Below are positions 56,585 to 64,000 of a DNA stretch of 64,000 nucleotides, piece by piece. The number at the start of each line of letters is the position of its first letter. The stretch's first letter is position 1. Below the pieces are notes generated by a model, which made no database searches, was not told the origin of the DNA, and worked only from the letters and a program-made list of their open reading frames with translations. Position numbers and translations under genes: made by a program. The stretch comes from Hygrocybe punicea (Eukaryota > Basidiomycota > Agaricomycetes > Agaricales > Hygrophoraceae): contig OY744462.1 of assembly GCA_963556145.1 (NCBI GenBank), positions 3,348,001-3,412,000 on the forward strand, written 5' to 3'.

Positions 56585-59500
56585 TTATTGCTCAGTGCGG
56601 ACCTTAGGGAGTGAGAGGACAACAACATGTCCAGTGTTCCATTTCCTGCAGGCAAAGTGACAGAAAATTGAATCAGGATCCACAAGTTCCAATTCATCTC
56701 TCATCTCAGAAGACCAGAGCTGTGCCGGAAAATCGGGGTAAGAGCTGAAGGGATCAATAACGTTGGGTTGTTTTTGGAGATATCTCCTCATAGCGAACAT
56801 AGTTTTACCCTCCCTTTCAAATATGTGTTGGATACTCCCAGGTACCGGTGCCAAAGATTTGCTGACCCCTGGGTAGTACATGATCAGACTATTTCCCAGA
56901 TGAGTAGATGATCGTGCATAAACAACTCCCAGATGCTTGAATCGTGCACGCAAAACCACGTTTTTACTTTTAACAACAGTCTGGAGGGTGGTAGGTGTTG
57001 AGACTTCTTGTTTCTCCTCGAGATCATCCTCGTCGTTACCCCCATCAATGGATTGGCGCGGATCAGAACCATATGCCTTTCGGAAAAGTACCTTGCATTC
57101 CTGGATTGCGGGAGGGCTATCTGATCTTCCAATCCAACGTCTGAGCCTTGCTCCTTGCATGAAGGCTTCAGTCAAACTACTCTCTAGTTGACCTAGCCGT
57201 AAATTGAGATTACTTAAAGCTGGACCAGTAATCGTAAACAGTGGCTCACCAAACTTATGATTGTGGGGTAAACGCTGCAGCAGACCAATAAGACGTTCAA
57301 ATGGGAAACACCACCAGGATTGTACTGGTCCAAAGAGGAGGAGGAAATCGTAGATGTGAACAGCCAGATGGTGATATGTGTGATGGTTGGCATGGGGGTG
57401 GAGTTTCTTGAGATCGTTTATCCATGCAACAATATGAGAGCGGAATGATGTGGCCCGTATCGGTGTCATTGTCCGCAAACACGAAATAGTGATAGCAGAG
57501 ATGAGAGCCATGGTGTGATCTAGTATTGCATGCATTTGTCGTGCAGCATTGGTGGATGGATGCAGCTTGTCAACCCCCCACAAACTAATAAGAGCAATTG
57601 GAAGATATATCGTGTACATGGTTCGCCATTCATCAGCCTTTAGAGTTCCTGCCGCCGCATCTCCAAAGTTGTATGGAACTGACCTCAGGATGGTGTGATT
57701 GTATCTTTGATGACATCCCGAACGCGTTGGAGAACTTGAGGTGTCACGACTTTGATGGGCTGATTTGGCGCTTCGAAAGGTTTCTCCTGCTGCTGTAAAT
57801 TGTTAGTTGATTAACACTATCAGGTGCGAGTGTTGCATATCCAATTCACAAGAGACTTAACGAAATCCCTTTTCCTAACAATTGCCCGTGTATCTGAGGG
57901 ATCAGGCTCAACAGTAAGGCCAAGGTCATCCACAACAAATCGTATTGCGGGCAAATTTTTTTTCTGCAGTCGCTCTGAGAGTTTCTCTAAAGTTTGTTCG
58001 GGCATAATAGGAGCAGTAAGAAGAGAATGGATTTTGTGAACATGTTGGGAGCAGCGTTCATTCATTGCATTTGAGGTAGGATTAGAGAATTTGTAGGAGA
58101 AGGGTCAGACAATTGGTAGTTTTTCAGTGGCAGCGGCAGCTGATAGACCAAGTACGTCTTGGGAATGGTATGAAGAAATACACTCAAGTATGCAGTGCAT
58201 GCTATCGATGACAAGCTGCTGAGTTGGATTCCAGTATGGTAAATGCCAGAGTTCTGACCACCGAATACCGCAAGCCTGGAAAATCTTGGTTTGGTGGACA
58301 GAAGTCAGAGCATCCCTCCAGGATTCCGCAAGTCTCCTCATTTCTTTATGATCGCAAACTTGCCAGTCCTTGAAATTTGTTGAGCCACGAGTATCTAGGT
58401 GATGGCACTGGCACACGGAGCAGTAAAAGTGGCTGTTGTGAGATGCCAATGATGCAATTTTGCGAGCAGCAGGAAGGTCGTTGACAGCAAGGGAAATAGC
58501 GCTACAAGTTTGGCGACCTTTCTGGTATCTGGGGGTTCGAGAAATATATATTCCATCATCCCAAGCAACTACCATATCACTGACCAAAGGACAAATGTAA
58601 TGATTGAGTTCCATGAGGTGTGGTTCGGTTGGACCAGGTATTAACGAAAGGTACATATTTTTGGGTTTATAGCGAATTTCAGGAGGTAAATTCAGGCAGG
58701 CTAAAGATATAATTCCACACGAAGTAGCGGAACCCTGTGTTCACAACCCCTCGACGTTGAAGAAATCAACATTTAGGGCAAAAAGATAACGACCTTCATC
58801 ACCTGGGAACAAGTGGCCAGGAACAGGCCCCTCAAAACTCCGAATGAATTTGGCATCCAATACACCTCTGATTGGATTGGGGTTTGAGGATTGCTGAACA
58901 GATTTGAAGCAGTCATCGCATGACTTGTCCATCACAGCCTCATATTGTGATAGCAGTCCTGCCAGGTAGTCAGCGAAATGGTGATAGACAAATGGTTTGA
59001 TTGGTTTTCATTGACCATCCCCCGATGCATCCTGAAGTAATGGCGTGTCGCAAGGGCTGTTTTCGGGGATAGGTCGGTTTGTGCAACGCTCCAGATAAGC
59101 AGCATTATCCGGCTTTGCAAGAGGTGGATAGGTGGCATGGCATGCAGGACATACTGCATATATGGTACTTCGACTAACTAGGTTGAACTTCGTGAGGGCT
59201 TCCTTGATAGAGCGAGGGACTTGCCACATAGTACGGGCTTGTAGTGGATCCATGCTTCCATCAGGTTTTGCAGAAAGAAGGCGAATAACCAGACGTAAAA
59301 GGCCCATGATGAGATTCCCTGCACGCTGGCTGACTCCCATGATGACGCAACAGACAACACCAAGAAACATTGAAACCTGGGCAGCAGTAGTGCATTCATT
59401 GACAAGACACTCATAATGGTGACCTGTAGCGCCGTGAATACATATTCCAAGGGAAATTTGATGAATTTTCTTACTAGAATCAAAGATCATGGGAGTACGG

Positions 59501-60286
59501 GGTCAAGGAAAAGAGCATCGTAGTTCGCTGGCCCACGTTGTTAATGTCTCAAGCTTTGCGGAAAGTTTCTGTTTTGACTGTACCACCAGTGGGTGGCAAC
59601 AATTGACTTTCTCCAGGGCTTCATGGAGGATGTCGATTTCCGATTCGGCTTTGCAGAGGATCTGGTGAGATGGCGCAGACAAACTCTTCAGAGTAAGGGA
59701 TAGGCATGTATGTATGTTCTGCAATATGTCGAGGGATTTTGTAGTCTTGCGATCGGTGTGGCGAAGAGGTCGACGTGCCGAAGAGGAAGTGGGTAAATCC
59801 GGTAATGCAGGGGTTGCGGTCGGTGGGAGCAGATATGTTTAGATGAGTGAAAGCATTTATCAGCTGAGAGGATTCTGTAGGAAGCTGCAAATTAGCTGAG
59901 GGGGAGACAGAAAGGGATGCAGGAGGTTGGACACTAGTCGTCAAGTTGAGATGGCACACACCATCAATAATGTCATCAATATGAAGATCAGGTGTAACCT
60001 GATTGCTCTCTGCCTGGAAAGCCATGCGGGACATCCAAAGTTGTGAAGGCTGGTTAAATGGATCAGGTGCCGGATCCAAAAGGGTCGAAGTGAGAACTTG
60101 CACAGCGTAAATTTCAGGATCCAGGGTTGTATCTGGTCCTGACAGGGCTGCATCAGCGTCGAGTTCCAATCTGATACAAGCCAGATGTGTAGTCCTCTCG
60201 ACTGAAGAGGAGAATGGAAGGCCATTCGCATTGATGCGGCGGCACTCCAAACAGGTGCAGTATACAACGGCTGATTGATGGGGCAT
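56585..60286 (-). pseudogene. CACTA/EnSpm transposase (tnp2 type), nearly complete, with in-frame stops
   Basis: It starts at the ATG at 60284-60286 (MPHQSAVVYCTCLECRRI, with a Cys cluster). In order it shows a helical segment near 59600, ATGHHYECLVNECT, CPACHATYPPL, YEAVMDKSCDDC, FALNVDFFNVEG and MACLNLPPE-like ISLACLNLPPEI. Further on come LHLPYWNPT-like ELWHLPYWNPTQQLVIDSMH (tnp2 core, near 58215), GDAAAGTLKADEWR and TIYLPIALISLWG, the CACTA C-terminal region with NHKFGEPLFT, and an ending FACRKWNTGHVVVLSLPKV. Exons lie in several frames separated by short introns. In-frame TGA codons at 59503, 59008, 58741 and 58105 fall in otherwise continuous frames. The protein would cut and join CACTA elements. 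Some stops could be unrecognised introns. Confidence 0.82.
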
Positions 60287-60951
60287 GTATAATGAGAGAA
60301 GACCTAGGAGATGGCTTATATGGGTGAATGGTGAAGGACCACGACTAGGAGGTCGATGGGAATGGCAGATGGGTGATCACGAAGGTAGGGGACCAGGAGG
60401 ACCAAAAGGTAAGCTCGCTCGTACTTTGTATGGGCGAACGATGGCAGAGACCAGATGCGATGGGAGTGACCTGAACCAGTAGGGGACCACGAGGGAACCA
60501 GGAAGGGGACCAGGTAGGCGACCACGAGGAAGACCAAAGGTAAGCTCGCTAGTACTATGTACGGGCGAATGAGGAGACCTAGGAAGGGTAGTTGCTCGCT
60601 GGTACTTTGTACTGGCAAACGTTGAAGAAAAGAACACGACTAAGTCAGAAAAGAACACGACTAAACTGATGCATCAACAGGGACAAACATCCCAGCTCTT
60701 CACAACTGAGTCGTCAAAGAGCTCTCATCCAGTTCTCAATGGCTGAGCCATAGAGAACTTACCTGGCACCCACCCATCTCCTCACCGTCGTCGTGTCATA
60801 CCTGGCGCTCCCATCTCCTCATCGGCACTCTCAGCGGCTGAGCCATAGAGAACTTATCTGGCGCTTTCTCATTGTAAAAGCAAGCGGGTAGCTCACAAAC
60901 GGGATCGCAAACACTGACGGTATTCCTACCGTCCCTTATCATTTGTCTGAG
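60287..60951. repeat. Region between CACTA and WD40 genes: two repeat types
   Basis: At about 60410, 60540 and 60590 there are three units with AAGCTCGCT, GTACT and TGTA(T/C)GGGCGAA, mixed with GGGGACCA(G/C)GAGG repeats; they may be subterminal repeats of the CACTA element. 60718-60880 is the GGCTGAGCCATAGAGAACT repeat also found at 56030-56480. No gene was seen. Confidence 0.55.
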
Positions 60952-62599
60952 TCAAATGTAAATCACATCCTTAGGTACCATCAGGGAGGTCACCGGCTCA
61001 TCATCCCTCTTCTCTTTCTCTTTTCTCGCAATAGCCTGCCACATTCCCTTGATAATCGCAATGACTTGTTCCTCGCTAAAAGTCTCACCGTTCCTGTGGA
61101 CCTTCACAGCCATCAATGGAACCATGGCCTCACCCAAGTTTTCATCACTCCCATGGACCGTCTCAGGGTGCTGGACCTGCCATTTGGCATTGTGAACCCA
61201 GGGGTCTATGACGTTGCGGTGGATGCTCTTGCTGAGGTGAAAATCACGTCCAATGAAATTTTGATAAAGGAATAGCACGGTCGCCACCAGCATTACCAAT
61301 TGCATTAAGTGATTACCCGTTGAGACTTCCATTGGCTTCATACGTTTTGCCTGACGATTCTTCCGCACCCAGACGCAGATAGAGGTTTCCCCGCACCTGG
61401 TGGACGATGCGCTGGCTATCATGCTCCGGTCTTTTCGGTCATGTGTCTGTACCAACGTTATCAGAAGTCATCCTGCTGAATATTCGTATGCTTACCGTGA
61501 TCGTTTGCACCATCCCATGCTCTTGGTGACGCAGGATGTGGAGCGGCGAACCAGTCCTCTTATCGAACACGTAGACAGCACCGTGATCGCTCCCACCCAT
61601 GACAACCCCAGTGTCCTCTGCGAAGGCAACACATTTGGGAAGTTTACGGGTAGGCATGCCAGTTGGAAAATTGCGCTTCCAGTGCCCGTTGTCGAGCTGA
61701 TATAAATTGAAACCATTCGTAACACTGTCGACGACAAATTGACTTCGAACATAGCTGACTGCAGCGCTACCTCTGTTCCTGGATGAGATATTTTCAAAAA
61801 GAGGTGAGCGAGTACCCACATCATACCGCCAAGATCTATGGTTGAAATTTCTTTCCCATTGTTGCCTCTTAATGTGTGCCTGTATGACAAACTCAAATCT
61901 ACCATCGAAATAGAGGAGTAAGGAATCACTTACATCTTGCCGTCGTAAAGGCTGAATATCAGAATATCTTTAGCAGTGTTATCAATGAAGCCAACAGTAA
62001 TCGGAACTGTGGTGTCCAGTCGGATGCTGAACACGGAATGAAGTTTGCCCTTGGAGTCAGTCTTGAGGACTTGGACTACCCTGTCACAGGTGCCAAGGGC
62101 GATACACGCAGACCCATCATGGCACATGTCGCCTACAGCCATACAGATAATCTCCTGGCCGGTTGCAATTCGCTTGGCACAAAGTTCCCGGGTCTAGAGG
62201 GCCTGAGTTTCTTTTCTACATTTTGAACGGCACGGCACACACCTCAGGAAGAACTTGGCAGATGACGAGGTAGCCCAATGCTGATCCATAACATACCTTT
62301 GCAGATGAATCATCTTTACCGCTGACCCACCCAATGCAAGTGGTAGGTCCTCGCAGGATGTGGCTTTGGGAAACCAAGGTGTGTTGGTGCTTTTGTAAGT
62401 CCCATATCCTTATCCTGTCTCCTCCTATCATCACATAGATTACATATACTTACTAGGAAGTCGTTAATGACTACTCACCGGCGCTGGCGAGTAAGTCGCC
62501 ATTTGGTGATACTGCAAGCCAGTAGACAGCATCGGTATGACCTTTGAGATGTGCGACAAGCGTGTATGATGATGTGATCGATTGGAACAATTGATACAT
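60952..62599 (-). CDS. WD40-repeat protein with a C-terminal membrane segment
   Basis: Six exons: 62599-62479, 62424-62243, 62193-61934, 61879-61820, 61778-61496 and 61446-60952. They total 1401 nt, 466 residues plus stop, with all phases consistent and introns of 41-55 nt. Propeller-type repeats are visible: HLKGHTDAVYWLAVSPNGDL, RIRIWDLQKH, LRGPTTCIGWVSG, TGQEIICMAVG, VVMGGSDHGAVYVFDKRTG and MIASASSTRCGETSICVWV. The family is common in agaricomycetes and has no known function that I can name. The C-terminal 120 residues follow a hydrophobic stretch, LMQLVMLVATVLFLYQNF, at about residues 349-366, which suggests a membrane anchor. A minisatellite lies upstream. No premature stop. A single-copy or expanded-family origin cannot be told from here. 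Confidence 0.85.
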
Positions 62600-62819
62600 G
62601 GTTAGATAGGGACTGTGAGCAAGTACGATGGAGTGGGCGACCTGTGGGAACAAGTGATTTTATGGGTGGCAAAACAAGAGACACCTGCCCTTTATGTAGG
62701 TGCAAGTCTCTGTTCCTGCTAATTGTTCTACCTATTTTGTTTCTAGGCGATGAGAGTAGGCAACGAGAGAGTGACTGATGCTCCTGTCGCCTGCATGGCC
62801 GCCTGACTCTCATTATTTA

Positions 62820-63085
62820 CAACGACAATTGCAATGATGCATTACTCCCGACCCTTTCCTTTTGTCTCCGCAACTTCTATCGTCAATTTCTCAATTCACT
62901 GCGACAACCGATTATTTACAATGACAATTGCAACGATGCATTTACTCCTGACCCTTTCCTTTTGTCTCCGTATCATCAATTTCTCAATTCACTGCGACGA
63001 CTGATTATTTACGACGACAATTGCAACGACGCATTTACTCCCGACCCTTCCCTTTTGTCCCTGCAGCCAACTTCTGTATCATCAA
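62820..63085. repeat. Minisatellite of about 75-100-bp units upstream of the WD40 gene
   Basis: Three units share GATTATTTACAATGACAATTGC-type starts (shown here in part), GACCCTTTCCTTTTGTC, ATCAATTTCTCAATTCACTG and end with GCGACAAC or GCGACGAC. They lie at about 62815-62905, 62910-62995 and 63003-63085. Confidence 0.7.
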
Positions 63086-63369
63086 TTTCTCACGTCGTGA
63101 TGTATTCTATAAATGTAACATCATAACGTCATTCACTGGCCAACAGCCTTCGTATTTTGCAAGTTCAGGAAAGGCTGCCATTGCCTGTTTGTATGTTTAG
63201 AGTTATTTTCACGATCAGAAAAAAAAAGCTGACCGTATCTTGCACAGCCTGGCAAAGATTCTCTTTCTGTGGTTGGTAACTTTGCATGGTATCGAGGTGA
63301 GTGTTAATGAGCTTGTGCACATATCTCTGTATTCACTGTCAGCAGGCACAACACAGCAGGAAGTTCTCC

Positions 63370-63978
63370 ACCCACCTGGAATTTCTTAAACGTCTTTGGT
63401 GGCCAATTCATGGCATCCTCAAGATTGTATCCACCTCTGTTGGGCCGACCAACCTGACCAGCAGGCTTTTGTATGAGGCCATCTTCCAATTCATCGCTTG
63501 ACTCAGACGACTCATCAATATCGGAAAGGCACGATTACTCGGCCGATTCGGATGCTAGATCCGCATTAGTGAAAGTGACCTTTGGTTTAACCTTAGACGC
63601 CGGTATGACATAGGGAGATGAGGAGCGGGGCGGTAAGTGTTTGACTGTGCGACTCGGGCCAGAGCTGGGAGCACGACTAGCTGCACAACTGGGAGCACAA
63701 CTGGGAGCACAACTGGTCGGAGTCGGACCTCTACGCAGGCTGAGTTGCTCCGTAGCTGTTATCGTAGGGACAGCAGGAGTGGACACATAGGCGAGGTCGG
63801 CCTGGATGGTAAGGAGGGGATATGAAGGTGGCGGAGGCCCAGCCTCAAAGAAAGGGGGGATTGATTCTGAAACCATGAACGGGGCAATGGGAGAGGGCAA
63901 TGGGAGCGGGCAATGGGAGCGGGCAATGAGAGCGGGCAATGAGAGCGGGCAATGAGAGCGGGCAATGAGAGTGGGCAA
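63370..63978 (-). CDS. Hypothetical Pro/Ser-rich protein with a conserved GRPNRGGYNLEDAMNW segment
   Basis: The upstream part (63535-63978) is Pro/Ser-rich and begins in a 13-bp tandem repeat (MPTLIARSHCPLSLP), so its start is doubtful. It continues VKPKVTFTNADLASESAE, then an in-frame TAA at 63535, then DESSESSDELEDGLIQKPAG and GRPNRGGYNLEDAMNWPPKTF before a GTGGGT donor near 63373. The pattern GLIxKPxGxxGRPxxGGYxLxxxxxW occurs in small agaricomycete proteins of unknown function, as far as I recall. The TAA could be a C-to-T change in CAA or part of an intron. The gene probably continues to the left. Confidence 0.45.
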
Positions 63979-63985
63979 TGTGAGG
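63880..63985. repeat. 13-bp tandem repeat, about eight units
   Basis: Units of GAGCGGGCAATGA or GGGAGCGGGCAAT type. On the minus strand they encode LIARSHCPL repeats, which inflates the open frame of the neighbouring hypothetical gene. Confidence 0.8.
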
Positions 63986-64000
63986 CAATTGCAGGTGTAT

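Noticed and set aside
25849..60286. Possible TGA recoding as Arg or Trp
   Set aside because: COG4 ends in TGA at the expected C-terminus and has no internal TGA. The excess is confined to transposons and fits C-to-T decay.
1..64000. tRNA or rRNA genes
   Set aside because: No cloverleaf with conserved A and B boxes and no rRNA core sequence was recognised by eye; a tRNAscan-SE or Infernal run would be decisive.

Overview
The window looks like a repeat-rich chromosomal region of a filamentous basidiomycete fungus, probably an Agaricomycete. The evidence is short (41-60 nt) GT-AG introns, a COG4 gene with ten such introns, and transposon families typical of that group: Helitrons with a DUF6570 domain, CACTA/tnp2 and Tc1/mariner transposases, an integrase-core family, Ty3/Gypsy elements and hAT-like MITEs. 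Only two genes look like intact host genes. They are COG4 of the Golgi tethering complex (52630-55434, minus) and a WD40-repeat protein with a membrane segment (60952-62599, minus). Nearly everything else is mobile DNA, much of it nested.

Layout. 1-3515: N-terminal part of a Helitron gene (minus), running off the left edge. 3522-4333: first copy of a palindromic mariner-type MITE. 5013-10044: Gypsy element E1, with LTRs, a gag and an oppositely oriented gene but no pol, sitting in a roughly 300-bp tandem repeat. 10700-13785: a Tc1/mariner transposase gene split by a repeat that also lies inverted upstream. 14251-16786: a terminal-inverted-repeat element with a minisatellite core and a hAT-like insertion. 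17191-21980: relics of an unknown gene, an integrase-core gene and a BTB gene. 21983-33742: a nest in which Gypsy element E2 (23073-32905) lies inside a hAT-like element (22447-33028), which lies inside another repeat. 33886-36893: Helitron helicase plus a ubiquitin-protease-like domain (minus). 37562-42487: a near-perfect palindrome with 1.69-kb arms. 42488-48550: Gypsy element 3 (plus) with three hAT-like insertions, joined in frame to a Helitron C-terminus. 50133-52518: another nest. 52630-64000: COG4, a CACTA transposase, the WD40 gene and a hypothetical gene.

Two themes stand out. First, E1 and E2 both carry, between pol (or gag) and the 3' LTR and on the opposite strand, a gene for a coiled-coil protein with a Gal4-type Zn2Cys6 motif. 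Its layout is kept in both elements although the sequences have diverged. Second, transposon reading frames are broken mainly by TGA codons where CGA or TGG is expected, as CpG methylation or RIP-like C-to-T mutation would produce, whereas COG4 and the WD40 gene have none. All reading was by eye, so boundaries given to the base come from target-site duplications, splice signals or stop codons, and the remaining boundaries are approximate.
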